A DNA stretch of 64,000 bases from Closterium sp. NIES-65 (GCA_948144175.1 CANXME010002307.1:2315001-2379000); one strand, 5' to 3'. Shown: positions 50,442 to 61,710, counted from the first letter of the stretch. Notes: a model not told the origin generated them from the sequence alone. A program made the numbers and translations.

Positions 50442-50894
50442 TACCAACCTGATGACCTAGTTTTACTCGACACTCAGAACCTCCGATTGCCAATCACCCC
50501 AAAACTCCGCCCCCAATATTGCGGGCCATTTCGCATTAGCAACATGATTGCGCCCGTCACCGCCCACCTCCTCCTCCCCGCTGATTGGTACGTCATCCCC
50601 TCATTCCACGTCAGCCTGCTTCGCCCTTACGTCCCGTCCACAAGCCACTTGCCACGCAATCGGCCCGCCAGCATGACACGACCGCCGACTGAACCAATCA
50701 TCAACCCCGAGAAAATTCTGAGCCACAGAGTTCGTGACCCTCGAGGAGCCCGAAGGATCGAGTTCTTGATCCGCTGGAAAGACCGTACACCCACCGAAGA
50801 CAACTGGGTTCCTCTGGACAGAATCGAAAACCACCCCGTCCTCACCGAGTATCTACGCAGCAGAAACTTCAGGGATGTACACCCACTTTCGTAA
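50442..50894 (+). pseudogene. Gypsy-1-family integrase C-terminus with chromodomain
   Basis: About 150 residues, closely similar to the end of Gypsy-1 pol: YQPDDLVLLDTQNLRLP (GPY/F region), WYVIPSFHVSLLRPYV, then the chromodomain FLIRWKDRTPTEDNWVPL. The frame is open to its natural TAA. Everything upstream is missing, so this is a 5'-truncated element. A purine-rich tract (ggaggacctccttagggagg) leads to the LTR. Confidence 0.9.
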
Positions 50895-50920
50895 GGAGGA
50901 CCTCCTTAGGGAGGAAGTAG

Positions 50921-51262
50921 TGTAAGGAAAATTCCTTTTCCTTACTTGGCGTCCCCGCTCAGCGCGTACACCACTGTAGCACCACAGTCAGCACCGTTAC
51001 CACTCGCAACCATCGCATCGACAATCCTCCCGCCACCTTCGCACGTCGCACCTCGACCTCACGGCTCGGCGGGTAACCCGCGCTCCGGGCCTCCGCTTCA
51101 GCTATTCCCCAAACCTCAGTCCCAGGCCCGTCGCGCGACAACCACCGTTCATTACCGTTACCACTGTAGTTTCGCTATATATTCTTCGCTCATGCCTTCA
51201 CTCATTGGACTCTTGCTTCGATAATGCAATTATTGCTCGCTCACTCAGTTGCACTCGTAACA
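50921..51262 (+). repeat. 3' LTR of the truncated Gypsy-1-family element
   Basis: 342 bp, begins TGTAAGGAAAATTCC and ends CACTCGTAACA, matching the Gypsy-1 LTR in inverted orientation with many differences. A TATATATTC core is retained near 51176. Confidence 0.88.
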
Positions 51263-51529
51263 CCATGCCAAAAGTACACCGTCGCTGTTAGGATTTGATA
51301 CATTTGATACACCTGTTAGGATTAAGGACAGACTTTAAAATGATAGGGAGGCCAAAATAGCTCAAATTGTTGAACTAAGTTTTTGGACAGAAGCATCGTG
51401 TTCACAAGAAACCCTGCTGTTGAAAACATAGTTAGATTTTCACCAAAATCGATTTTTTTTAGCACTGGTTTGTGGATACCATTCCCAATTCAAATTGTAC
51501 TAAGAGGTGGCATTTTTCTTAAGTTGTGA

Positions 51530-52500
51530 ATTTCGGCGCACTTGGGGGTATGCCACCAACATTGCGATTGGAGTTTGCTACAAGACTTCGGCAATGGCCT
51601 ACAACCAATCGCGTATGAGTCACGAAAACCCTATCTGCCCCAGAAAATTTACCCAATACATAACCGCAAAATGTCCGCGATCGTGCATGTGCTCAAAGTA
51701 TGGCAATGTTACTTGACCGACATAGACGTGACAGAAAGGACAGACCACAAATCACCATACTACCTTCGCGCACAGCCCCATCTCAAACCCTGACATGTTT
51801 GCTGGTTGATTTTTTTTTTTTTTTTTAGACAACCTACAAAAAGGGAGCCTCGAAGATCGCTGACGCACTAATCCTCCCAACTACCCAGATACACGCAGTA
51901 CTACGCACCCAAATTTGCCCACTGCTCACTGGCCTATTCATCCACAACTATCAAACGGCAACTCGCTGGAGTTCACAACAGCACGGGGGTGTAATTTGCA
52001 AAAGTCGGTATCGATCGCATCTGGGTACTGGGCTACTCTTTGCTGCGGGCTTTAATTCTACAAGAGCCACACGACGGGATTACCATGACTTCTGGGGTAA
52101 AAAAAAAACGACAGCAGCTGCAATGATTTTATTACTGGCCCGAGATGCTGACCAGCATACACATGCATGTGGCATCTTGCCGCAATTTTCAGCTGATAAA
52201 ATCATCATGACAGAAGCCGACGGATCAGTTACAGCCGATCCCACTCCCATAGTGTGCTTGGCAGCGGGTGACGATGGATTTTGTCACAGGGTTACCGGCA
52301 GAGGCAAGCAGTGATGACGCGATCCTTGTGGTCGTCCATCAGCTGACGAAATTGCACACTTTGCAACATGCAAAAAAACAATCCCCGCCGAAGAAATTGC
52401 TCAGCTCTTCATCATCACCGTCGTTCGCCTGCACAGAATACAAGCAGCGATCATCAGCGACTGCGATACAAAATTCACCACCAACTTTTGGAGGAACCCA
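51530..52500 (+). pseudogene. Old Gypsy-1-related relic (RNase H to integrase)
   Basis: Heavily decayed but collinear with Gypsy-1 pol. RNase H (LLQDFGNGLQPIAYESRK, then YLTDIDVTERTDHKS, YLRAQPHLKP); the tether (TYKKGASKIADAL); integrase zinc finger remnants; MDFVTGLPAEASSDDAILVV; and a frameshifted SDCDTKFTTNFWR. Poly-T and poly-A runs (51812-51827, 52100-52108) and many frame breaks interrupt it. No LTR can be assigned. It is clearly older than the other Gypsy-1 copies here. Confidence 0.85.
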
Positions 52501-52506
52501 TAATAG

Positions 52507-52672
52507 CTGTCGGAATCCTTCTGTCCCATCCCAGCCTGCTCCTGCAACTGTGTTCCTTCTCTCCTTTCAGCCCATGTCACAGTGTCTTCTCTTCTGATGC
52601 TCTCAGCTTGGCTTCCTCACGGCCCTCAGCTCTCTGTTGCTCTCTCCCTTACGTCTAGCCTCACACCCCACT
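52507..52672. repeat. About 165-bp sequence repeated at 59548-59713
   Basis: Starts agctgtcggaatccttctg and ends near cctcacacccca. Also found on the far side of Copia-3b, next to Gypsy-2, so probably 3' UTR or LTR-proximal DNA of a Gypsy-2-type element. Confidence 0.7.
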
Positions 52673-52877
52673 ATGAAAAGTCTCCTGCCTTTGCCTGACA
52701 CTGGTGCTCAAACCCTAGCTCGGCAGGCTGGGGAAGTAGTTGGATATCTACTAGAGTGCTTGCGCAGGTTGGTTTCTCGTGCTTAGCCTTCGCGTGGAGA
52801 GATCGGAAGTTGTAAGCATAAATGTGAAAACAATCACACAAGCATCTTCTCTAAGCTTGCCTACTTTCTTAAGTACT

Positions 52878-53707
52878 TGTTATAGTCACAGTAGGCTCCA
52901 ATGTGCCTAAAACGAAAGATAGAGTGCACAGTCGGATTTCTGCACAGCGGCTTCAAACGTTCATAGCGTTCTGGTCACAGCATCAAATGACTTGATTCAA
53001 CTTGGATCTGGAGCGTCTTATTGTCGCCTACACTAGGCAATTTAGATCGCACGATTTGACCAAGTATTGACGACACAGCGTTGGTTTGAACGAACAGCAC
53101 TATGGCAGCCACTATAGTCTTAGAAGACAAAATAGGAAGAGATATGAAGAGTTACGAGTTGGGAATGACTCCCAGCTCCTACAAACCCCAAGAGCCAAGG
53201 TACAGTGATGTGGAACAGTGCTACACTGTCCCCAACCACGAAGGGTCTCGAAACTACCCTTCACTAGGGCCTACACCAAGTGAAATGTTACACTACACAA
53301 AGTAATGTAACTATCTTCAATATCTTGAGGTGTACCCTTTTGGCGAGCTTTGAAATCACTTGAGGCTTGACACCAAGGCTCGGGCTCTTCATCACAAACT
53401 CATCCTTGAGTTCTTGATGGGTCTGCTGCACACACCTGCGACACACTGAACGTTCGACACAGGACAAAATAGAAACCGCGCACGACAAAAAAAGAAACCG
53501 CGCGCGAAACACAAACGACCGCGTAGCACGCGTCTAGCGATAACTCGCTATTGACTCAACACACACACTCGACATCATGACTCAACATTCACACACAATT
53601 ATAAACATGAAATATATATTATCCCATGCCCTCATACCATTCCATACACACACACATGCACGCACACGGACAACAAGCCGAGTGCAAACCATAGGGTTGC
53701 ACCAGCA
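52878..53707 (-). repeat. Copia-3b 3' LTR
   Basis: 830 bp. In element sense it begins TGCTGGTGCAACC (TGTTGG in other copies) and ends ACTATAACA. Adjoins the polypurine tract at 53708-53722. Confidence 0.93.
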
Positions 53708-53784
53708 AACTCCCCCTCGGATTGTTGGCCTTAGGAAATGTTGCTCTCTCAGTTCAGAGCCATCCCAGCCAGCTTGCAACACTT

Positions 53785-56700
53785 TCAATGCTGCTGCTCC
53801 ACCAGCCTCTTAGTCATCATGTCGGCCGGCTGCCCCGTGGTCTTCACGTACCGCAACTCAACTTCACCCGCGGTCACCATGCTCCTCGTCCAATGCCACT
53901 TCACCCTCATGTGGTTTGTGAGTCCATGCAACACAGGGTTCTTAGCAAGAGCAATGGCACCCTGGCTATCACAGTAGAGTGGGGTAGGTCCTTGCTGCTC
54001 CTCCCCCAATTCAGCCAACAAACGCCGCTGCCACACAATCTCCCGTACGGCACGGAAGAGTGCCATGTACTCGGACTCCACCGAGCTCAAAGCTTGGTCA
54101 ACCTGCTTCTTGCTCTCCCAAGCAGTTGGGCCTCCACCAACACAGCATATGAAGCCTCCCACACTTGTCATGTCCTCTGGTTCCGATGCATATGACGCAT
54201 CCGAGTAGGCGGTGAGGAACAAACGCCCGGGTTCAACACCATCCGCGCCCTTTTGGCGCCTTTGTGCCGCCGCCGAGTATTGCAGCCCAATGGTCGGTGT
54301 TTGGCCAAGATACTTGGCCACCCTCATTCCAGCTACTACCTGCTCCTTATTAGGGCATTGCACAACCCTAGCCAGCTGCCCGGTAGCAAACGCGACGTCC
54401 GGTCGGGTGTTTACCGCCGCATACATGAGGCTGCCCACCAACGAGTGAAAACGGCGCCTCTCCTCTTCACAAACGCTCTCCTCCTCTGGTCCCTTCACAC
54501 ACTTGAACCCAGAGGGAAAGGGAGTAGCCACATGACCTTCACTCTGGCCGAAGTTGGCAGCCAACACCTCCAGGTACTTCCGTTGGTGCACTCGCATGCT
54601 CCGCTTCTCCACGTCTCGTTCGATGTGGAGCCCAAGGTAGAAGTTCACGTCACCAAGGGACTTGCACTTGAACTTGTCATGCAGCTTCAGCATCACCTCC
54701 TTCACAAGGTCAGAGGAGGGTGAGAATATAAGAATGTCATCCACATGAACCACCATGAAGCTCCTCTGCTCCCCCTCGCCAAGCATGAACAAGGAGTGAT
54801 CGGCCGTTGAGGGAGTGAAGCCGATCCCCTCCAACACTTTGCGCAGCTTCATGTACCATTGCCTAGGGGCCTGCTTCAGCCCATAGAGGGCCTTCTTCAG
54901 CTTCCACACTCTGCCACTACCATCATCAAACCCCTCTGGCTGCGCCATAAAAATCTCCTCCTCAAGGATGCCGTTAAGGAATGCCATTACGATGTCCATT
55001 TGTTTTACTACCCATCCTTTGATGGCGGCTCCCGCGAATAGGGTTCGCAGCGTCGTCCGCTTCACCACAGAGGCAAACAGCTCCTTGAAGTCCACCTTCT
55101 TCTTCTGCTGGTACTCCTTGGCTACAAGCCTAGACTTGTAGCGCTCGATCTTGCCGTCGGCATCCGACTTGATTTTGAAGAGCCACTTGGACGTTATCGC
55201 CGTACGCCCCTCCGGTAGCTCCACCAATTCAAACGTGTCATTCTCCTTGATGCTCTTCGGCTCACTCTCCATGGCCTTCTTCCACTCCTCAGCATCACTA
55301 CTCTCCAAAGCCTCCTTGAGAGTTGCTGGTTCTCCCGGCATCTCCACCGGAGAGAAGAACGCGAAGGCACACTCCTCGTAGTCACTCTCCTCGTCGTCTC
55401 CGACCATCATTGCCGCTCCGGCCAGGGCTGTCTTGCCCTGCTTTCCCAGCGTATCATAGGTCAGCCTATTAGGGGGTTGAACTCTCCTCTTGCCCCTTCC
55501 TTCCTCCTCAGCTGCAGGGACTTGAAGGCCTTGGCGTTGCTGCGGTGTGGCTCGAATCCGTGGAGCACTCGTAGTACGGGAAGGGAGTGACGGTGCACGC
55601 TCGCTCACTTGCTGCACCTCCTCCTCTTCTTCCTCTGCATCATTGGCCTCCTCTTCCCCATTCACAAGGGAGGATTGCCTTGTGGTTGTGCTGCCGCTGC
55701 TCAGCTCCAAAGGCAGCTCCACATGCTCCAAACCGGAACTCTTCACCTCCCCAAACCGCACGCCTATCTTCGCCTCATTCTCCGCCTTCCAATATTTGTA
55801 CATGAAGTTCTCCATGAACTTGCAGTCCCTGCTCACCAAGAACTTCTTGGTGAATGGGTCCCAAAGAAGCCATCCCTTGCTGTTTTGAGCCATGCCCAAG
55901 TGCACGGCCCACACCGCCTTGGCACCAGGCTTGTTGTGCTTGAGATGCTTAGGCACGAGCGCCATGCACATGCACCCGAACACCCGAAGCATATCCACCT
56001 TTGGCTTCCTTCCTAGCCACTCCACATAGGGCACCCATTTGTCTGCTCCCACATGAGTCAAGGCTCGGTTCTTGGCCACACATGCGCTCCGCACCGCATC
56101 AGGCCAGAAATAGTCGGGTAGCCCGGCTTCAATGAGCAACCCGCGTGCCGCCTCCGTGATTGTGCGGTTCGCGCGCTCGGCGATGCCGTTCATTGCAGGG
56201 GAGTATGGCATGGTGAGGGAGTGCCGAATACCATTCTTCTTCAGCCACAACCCAAACTCCTTGCTCAGGAACTCTCCCCCTCGATCGGTGCGGATTGACT
56301 TAACTAGACGGTCTTGTTGCCGCTCCACCATCGGGAACCAATCCGCCTTCAACGTTTCAGCCACGTCGCTCTTCTTGGCCAGCACGTACACCCAAGTCAT
56401 ACGGGTGTAGACGTCCACAATAGTGAGGAAGTACTCAGCTCCAGCAGCTCCAAGCTTCAGGGGGCCCACCACCTCATCAAGTGGTGCCTTAGCCGTTGCC
56501 TCCGAACTAGAGAATGGGAAACGGGTGAACTTGGCTTGCATGCACGTTGGGCAGCCAAGTACCTCATCGGGCTCCCCCTTCACACGTATGCCAGCAACCA
56601 TCTCATTCTTTACTAGCTGCTGCAAGATGGGCAGGGCCACATGCCCCATGCGCCGATGCAAGGTGAGCCAATCACACTCCCCCGTAGCCGAAGTTGGATT

Positions 56701-58422
56701 GGAGAATGCCGCGCTCGCAATAGCGCCCCACATACTCTCTCCGTAGTCCTCCTCCGCTGCTCCCTCGGGGTTCTCCTCACCCTTTTGCTGCTCCTTGGCT
56801 GCTGCACCTCTCTCCATAGGTTCACCAAGCTTGCTGGTCCCTCCAAGATTGCACTTCTTGGACTCCTTCTCCTTAGCGCGACCGTCCGCGCAATCGCCGC
56901 TACCAACCGCTCCACCTTTGGTGCTGACGCTTGCTGCCACTTGCCTCTCCTTAGGCATTGGGACCACAGGGATCTGCCACATCTCGTTGTAGACATCTCT
57001 TTCCTCATGAAGGTCCCAAAGAATCCGATCGCCAAGCCTTGCGGTGTAGGTCTTGGCTCCCTTTGAGTTCGTGTCCATGCCGGCCTTTGCCAACCGCCGC
57101 ACAGAAATCAGGTTGGCAGCAAGGCTGGGCACCCAAAGCACATTCTTGAGGCCAACCATCTTCCCATCAGCACCCTTAAACATGGCCTTGCCCATGCCCT
57201 TCACCTCCGCTCGCTGCCTCAAAGCTGATGTGACATGCTTCACCGGTGACGGTTCGAGTTCGGTGAGCAAGTCCGGGCGAGGTGTCATGCTATAGGTAGC
57301 GCCACTATCGATCACCCAATAGTCCAGAGGGTGTAGAGTCACCTTCCCCACAGCTGCTGGCTCCTCAAAGCCTTCATCCTTCTCTGGACCAGTCGGTACT
57401 TGCGTCGACACGAAGTAGAATAGACCCGGGTACCGATCGTTGCTCGGGTCCTTGTCGTTGTCTCCGCTCTTCATGTTTGCAGCTCCGCCACCGTGACCGC
57501 CACGGCCTCCACGGCCTCTTCCTCTCCCTCCTCCTGCTCCTCTACCCTCTTGGCCTTGAGCAGGGGTCCAACCATCAGGGAGTTTGTAGCAGTCGCGCCA
57601 CATGTGTCCGCTCTTGTGGCAATAGTGACACTCGCCGTCGAATCGGCCGCGACCGCGTCCGTAGCTCTTGTCGTCGCTGCCGTAACCGCCACTCCCGCGG
57701 CCTCCGCCGAAGTTGCTGCCACCAAACCTTCCTCCCCCTCGTCCTCTACCTCTTCCTCGACCATATCCACGGCCAATGCTCGCTGCCCCAGCGCCATCCG
57801 CACTCGCCAACTCTCGGCGGCGGAAATCCACTTGAAGGATAGCTCGCTTCACCTCTTCAAGCGAGAGGCGGGGCAAGTCTCGATTAAGGTTGATGATGAG
57901 CGAAAACCATGACTCAGGGAGTAGGGCCAGCAACTTGGTCTTCTTTTGGAGCTCACTATAGTTCAAATCAGCTCCCTCAAGCCGCGTCAACAAGTCGAAG
58001 AATTTCTGCACCCCTTCTTCAACCGCTTCATCCTCTTCAATTCGTAGTGTCGCCATTTGCCGTTCCAACACCACAGCTACCGCCGCTGTTGCAGGAGCGT
58101 GTACACCCTTGAGAGCAGCCCATGCCTTTGATCCCTTCTCTGGTTCACGCTGGAAAGGCTTGATGTGACGGATTTGGCTGCTCCCCAACGCTTGCCCAAG
58201 TAGGAGGTAGCCTTGTGCGCTCTTCCGCACCCACGGGCTCTTCCCCGGGTCGTTCTCGGGACACTTCTCCGTTCCTTCCATTACCTCCAGCAGATCATAG
58301 TGGTCAAATATGTTCTCCATTCTGAAGGACCACTCAGCAAAGTTGTCACCATTGAACTTGTCAAGGCCAAACCCTCTAGGCTCATCCCTAGATGGGCCAA
58401 CACTTGATTGCACAGGCGCCAT
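53785..58422 (-). CDS. Copia-3b gag-pol polyprotein
   Basis: One uninterrupted frame. The open frame runs back to 58539 through the primer-binding site, but that codon is GTG, so I place the start at ATG 58422 (MAPVQSSVG), giving about 1545 residues. In order: UBN2-type gag (FNGDNFAEWSFRMENIF), Arg/Gly-rich tract, zinc knuckle CHYCHKSGHMWRDC, protease DSGATYSM, pre-integrase zinc finger (HRRMGH...CPTC), DDE integrase (RTDRGGEF, NGIAERANR), RT (FLNGILEEEIF, ALYGLKQAPRQWY), and RNase H (YSDASYAS, SSVESEYMAL, YCDSQGAIAL). The RT active site reads HVDD, whereas the sister copy at 31635 has YVDD, which may weaken polymerase activity. Stop TGA. Confidence 0.95.
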   Translation of the reverse strand: MAPVQSSVGPSRDEPRGFGLDKFNGDNFAEWSFRMENIFDHYDLLEVMEGTEKCPENDPGKSPWVRKSAQGYLLLGQALGSSQIRHIKPFQREPEKGSKAWAALKGVHAPATAAVAVVLERQMATLRIEEDEAVEEGVQKFFDLLTRLEGADLNYSELQKKTKLLALLPESWFSLIINLNRDLPRLSLEEVKRAILQVDFRRRELASADGAGAASIGRGYGRGRGRGRGGGRFGGSNFGGGRGSGGYGSDDKSYGRGRGRFDGECHYCHKSGHMWRDCYKLPDGWTPAQGQEGRGAGGGRGRGRGGRGGHGGGAANMKSGDNDKDPSNDRYPGLFYFVSTQVPTGPEKDEGFEEPAAVGKVTLHPLDYWVIDSGATYSMTPRPDLLTELEPSPVKHVTSALRQRAEVKGMGKAMFKGADGKMVGLKNVLWVPSLAANLISVRRLAKAGMDTNSKGAKTYTARLGDRILWDLHEERDVYNEMWQIPVVPMPKERQVAASVSTKGGAVGSGDCADGRAKEKESKKCNLGGTSKLGEPMERGAAAKEQQKGEENPEGAAEEDYGESMWGAIASAAFSNPTSATGECDWLTLHRRMGHVALPILQQLVKNEMVAGIRVKGEPDEVLGCPTCMQAKFTRFPFSSSEATAKAPLDEVVGPLKLGAAGAEYFLTIVDVYTRMTWVYVLAKKSDVAETLKADWFPMVERQQDRLVKSIRTDRGGEFLSKEFGLWLKKNGIRHSLTMPYSPAMNGIAERANRTITEAARGLLIEAGLPDYFWPDAVRSACVAKNRALTHVGADKWVPYVEWLGRKPKVDMLRVFGCMCMALVPKHLKHNKPGAKAVWAVHLGMAQNSKGWLLWDPFTKKFLVSRDCKFMENFMYKYWKAENEAKIGVRFGEVKSSGLEHVELPLELSSGSTTTRQSSLVNGEEEANDAEEEEEEVQQVSERAPSLPSRTTSAPRIRATPQQRQGLQVPAAEEEGRGKRRVQPPNRLTYDTLGKQGKTALAGAAMMVGDDEESDYEECAFAFFSPVEMPGEPATLKEALESSDAEEWKKAMESEPKSIKENDTFELVELPEGRTAITSKWLFKIKSDADGKIERYKSRLVAKEYQQKKKVDFKELFASVVKRTTLRTLFAGAAIKGWVVKQMDIVMAFLNGILEEEIFMAQPEGFDDGSGRVWKLKKALYGLKQAPRQWYMKLRKVLEGIGFTPSTADHSLFMLGEGEQRSFMVVHVDDILIFSPSSDLVKEVMLKLHDKFKCKSLGDVNFYLGLHIERDVEKRSMRVHQRKYLEVLAANFGQSEGHVATPFPSGFKCVKGPEEESVCEEERRRFHSLVGSLMYAAVNTRPDVAFATGQLARVVQCPNKEQVVAGMRVAKYLGQTPTIGLQYSAAAQRRQKGADGVEPGRLFLTAYSDASYASEPEDMTSVGGFICCVGGGPTAWESKKQVDQALSSVESEYMALFRAVREIVWQRRLLAELGEEQQGPTPLYCDSQGAIALAKNPVLHGLTNHMRVKWHWTRSMVTAGEVELRYVKTTGQPADMMTKRLVEQQH

Positions 58423-58525
58423 GGCTGAATCACGGGGTTGGCCTTGAGCTTGGGCTTCTCCTCTGCCACCAGCACCTCTGCCACCCCTTTCCTCAGGTCC
58501 AGCCTTTGTCGAAACTGCTCCAAGA

Positions 58526-58538
58526 GGCTCTGATACCA
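58526..58538 (-). promoter_or_regulatory. Copia-3b primer-binding site
   Basis: The minus strand reads TGGTATCAGAGCC, a perfect match to the canonical initiator-Met tRNA site of plant Copia elements, two bases inside the 5' LTR. Confidence 0.93.
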
Positions 58539-58540
58539 CT

Positions 58541-59370
58541 TTTTATAGTCACAGTGGGCTCCAATGTGCCTAAAACGAAAGATAGAGTGCACAGTCGGAT
58601 TTCTGCACAGAGGCTTCAAACATTCATAGCGTTCTGGTCACAACATCAAATGACTTGATTCAACTTGGATTTGGAGCGTCTTGTTCTCGCCTAAAGTAGG
58701 CAGTTTAGATCGCACGATTTGACCAAGTATTGACGACACAGCATCGGTTTGAACGAACAGCACTATGGCAGCCACTATAGTCTTAGAAGACAAAATAGGA
58801 AGAGATATGAAGAGTTACGAGTTGGGAATGACTCCCAGCTCCTACAAACCCCAAGAGCCGAGGTACAGTGATGTGGAACAGTGCCACACTGTCCCCAACC
58901 ACGAAGGGTCTCGAAACTACCCTTCACTAGGGCCTACACCAAGTGAAATGTTACACTACACAAAGTAATGTAACTATCTTCAATATCTTGAGGTGTACCC
59001 TTTTGGCGAGCTTCGAAATCACTTGAGGCTTGACACCAAGGCTCGGGCTCTTCATCACAAACTCATCCTTGAGTTCTTGATAGGTCTGCTGCACACACCT
59101 GCGACACACCGAACGTTCGACACAGGACAAAATAGAAACCGCGCACGACAAAAAAAGAAACCGCGCGCGAGACACAAACGACCGCGTAACACGCGTCTAG
59201 CGATAACTCGCTATTGACTCGACACACACATTTGACATCATGACTCAACATTCACACACAATTATAAGCATGAAATATATATTATCCCATGCCCTCATAC
59301 CATTCCATACACACACACATGCACGCACACGGACAACAAGCCGAGTGCAAACCGTAGGGTTGCACCAACA
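58541..59370 (-). repeat. Copia-3b 5' LTR
   Basis: 830 bp. In element sense it begins TGTTGGTGCAACC and ends ACTATAAAA, where the 3' copy ends ACTATAACA. Confidence 0.93.
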
Positions 59371-59375
59371 GTACT

Positions 59376-59736
59376 GACGACGGGTTACCATTGTGCTAAC
59401 GGTTCCTTTTCGCCCGCCAATTCCTAGTTTTCGGTTCGTTCAATTCGGCTCCTGCCAGCTCCGTCATTATCCTCTCTACTGTAGCTTTTATTTAGCCTAA
59501 CAGTCACGAAGATATATCTAATGCCTACGCAAAGATTAGAATCGTGACAGCTGTCGGAATCCTTCTGTCTTAGTCCAGCTTGCTCATGCATTTGTGTTCC
59601 TTCTCTCCCTTCAGCCCCTGTCACATTGTCTTCTCTTCTGATGCTCTCAGCTTGGCTTCCTCGCGGCCCTCGGCTTTCTGTTGCTCTCTCCCTTACGTCC
59701 AGCCTCACACCCCACTTGCCCCCTCCGCGGCTGTCT
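59376..59736 (-). other. 3' region of Gypsy-2, partial LTR
   Basis: No gene. In minus sense a TGTCACGATTCTAATC start at about 59547 looks like an LTR beginning that was cut by the Copia-3b insertion at 59371. The adjoining 59548-59713 is the copy of 52507-52672. Confidence 0.5.
59548..59713. repeat. Second copy of the 165-bp repeat
   Basis: Matches 52507-52672 at most positions (same tgtcggaatccttctgtc start, same ttctgatgctctcagcttggcttcctc core). Confidence 0.7.
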
Positions 59737-61584
59737 TTAAGCCCCTGCCGACCGCCCCTCGACCTCTTTGTCGTATGGTTGGTTGCTTGACTGCCCTGCA
59801 GACTGCCCCCTTGCTCGTGCCACGTTCGTGCAATGATCCGTTCTCTGCTGCCCTTGCGCACTCACAAGCACCACCACGCCTGATTCCTTCACCTCCTTGA
59901 CCCTCCAGCGTTCCGTGGTGAGCCCGATGTCCATCGGGTCATGCTTGGCCTGTTTCAGATATACTTCCTCCCCCACCCCAGGGCCCTATCCTTTTTCCGG
60001 GCTTGAAGTTCCCCCCTCTTCTTGTACCGCTGCGCATCTCTCAATTGCGCCACGTGTAGGTTCTCCAGCGCTACCGGTAATAACTCTCTCAAGTACCGCG
60101 CTCTAGCCTCGGCCAGCCCCACCCAGTCTTCTTCCTTATCCACCTGCAACGACTCCGTGAGTATCCTCGGCGTGTCCACTGGTAGCACTGGTTCCCGCCC
60201 CAGGAGGAGATAGTATGGCGATAGGTCTCTCAGAGCTGCTTGTTTACTGAATCTGTATCCAGCTGCCACCCATGGTAACCGCGCGTCCCAATCCCTCTTG
60301 AATTGCTCCCCATAAGCCCGCAGTCCCCGTTTGACCGTCTGTTGGAATCGTTCAGTGAGCCCGTCACTCTGTGGGTGATAGCGTGAGGTTCTTCTATGGG
60401 TAATGCCCGTGGCTTTGCAGAAATTTGTCAAACTCTCCCATGAACTCTGTTCCCTAATCAGTGAGCACCTCCCCACACGCCCCAATTCTGGTGAGCACTT
60501 GTTCTTCGAACGCCTCGGCTAACTTGGCGGAGTTCTTGCTAGGAAGGGCCTTCACTTCGACCCTCTTGCTGCCGTGCTCTATCATGATCAAGATGTATCG
60601 CTTCCCTCTCCTGCTCAGCGGCATCTCTCCCGCTAGGTCCAGGGAGCACCTAAACCCGATTCCGTGGATGGGTAACGATTGCAGCTCCTTCCTACCCTGC
60701 TCCAGCTCTGCCTTGTTTCTGCTGCATAGCTCGCACTTGTCCACCCATTCTCTTATTTCCCTCCGCATCCCGTCCCACCACCAGCCTGTCTCCACCAGCT
60801 AGGCAGTGCGCAGGCTCCCATAGTGTCCTAGTTGCCGATGCACGTTGCGGATGATCTGCTCTCGTTCGTGTGGCCGTGGGACCAGTTTCCATCCCTCCCA
60901 TGTGTTCTTTTGCAACTGCTCTTGATGCCATCGGTAGTGGGCTCCCCTGGCTCTTGCTCTCTCGCTAACTGTGGTCCCTTTTGTAGTCTTTCCTTGCACC
61001 CAGTCCAAGACTTCCTGGTCCTCCCATACGTCTGCTGGCCCCTTTCCCTTCTCAGGGCTGGCTCCCTCTGCATCTATCTCTCTCGCCAGCGCCACGAGGC
61101 ATGCAATAGGGAGGTGAATCGGCGGGTTTTGCGACAGCCCATCCACGTGCTGCATGATTTTGCCCGCTCTGTGCCGAAAAGAGAATTCGTACTCTTGCAG
61201 TCGCATGGCCCAGCGGGCATTCCTTCGTGTCAGCGCCTGGTTAGTCATCAGCCAAGTCACGGTTGATGATCTGTCACGAGCTCAAACGGCCTCCCCTGCA
61301 AGTACACTCTGAAGTGGGTGATTGCCCACACAGCCGCCAGGCCTTCACCCTCATACGAGCTATAGTTAGCCTCCGCGGGATTGCAGCTCCTGCTTGCGAA
61401 GGCTACGACCTTCTCCTCGCCTTCCCTCTTCTGGCACAGAATCGCCCCCATACTACTCGCACTACTCCAGTCCGTATACACCACGAACGGGTCATCTTTA
61501 TTGGGCAGCGTCAGCACGGTAGCCATTTTCACGGCTTTCAGCAGCGCCTGCAGTTCCCCCTGCTCCGCCTCCCCCCATTCCCAT
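59737..61584 (-). pseudogene. Gypsy-2 RNase H-integrase remnant
   Basis: A second, distinct Gypsy family. From right to left: RT-linked RNase H (VVYTDWSSASSMGAILCQK, RPFELVTDHQP), tether (FRHRAGKIMQHVDGLSQNP), integrase zinc finger (HRQLGHYG...CELC), catalytic core (SLDLAGEMPLS, then the TD-GTEF region, YHPQSDGLTERFQQ), and a GPY/F-like end (GEEVYLKQAKHDP). Lesions: frameshift near 61258, TAG 60799-60801, TAG 60454-60456 where related integrases usually have Gln in TDQGTEF, frameshift near 60425, and a frameshift in a G-run near 59976. The RT is absent: the copy is cut by Copia-2d at 61585. Confidence 0.88.
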
Positions 61585-61710
61585 TGTCAGAAAGAAGAAG
61601 TGATTGAACTAGGAACATTGGTGGTACAAGTAGGAAACCCTAGAGTAGTGTACCCCCTAAAGGCTAACCCACTGTAGCCTACACAGCAATAAAATATATA
61701 ATGTTTGACA
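61585..61710 (-). repeat. Copia-2d 3' LTR (126 bp)
   Basis: In element sense begins TGTCAAACATTATATATT and ends CTTTCTGACA. Shares the GTGTAGGCTA and AGGGGGTACA words with the Copia-2c LTR. Confidence 0.85.

Larger units (their letters stand above)
52878..59370 (-). mobile_element. Copia-3b, full-length LTR retrotransposon with intact polyprotein frame
   Basis: 6.49 kb, 830-bp LTRs (52878-53707 and 58541-59370), primer-binding site TGGTATCAGAGCC, a single gag-pol frame and polypurine tract CCGAGGGGGAGTT. Perfect target duplication gtact (52873-52877, 59371-59375). The LTRs differ at roughly 20 positions by eye. Related copies: 30417-35187 and the LTR fragment at 39664-40089. Confidence 0.95.
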
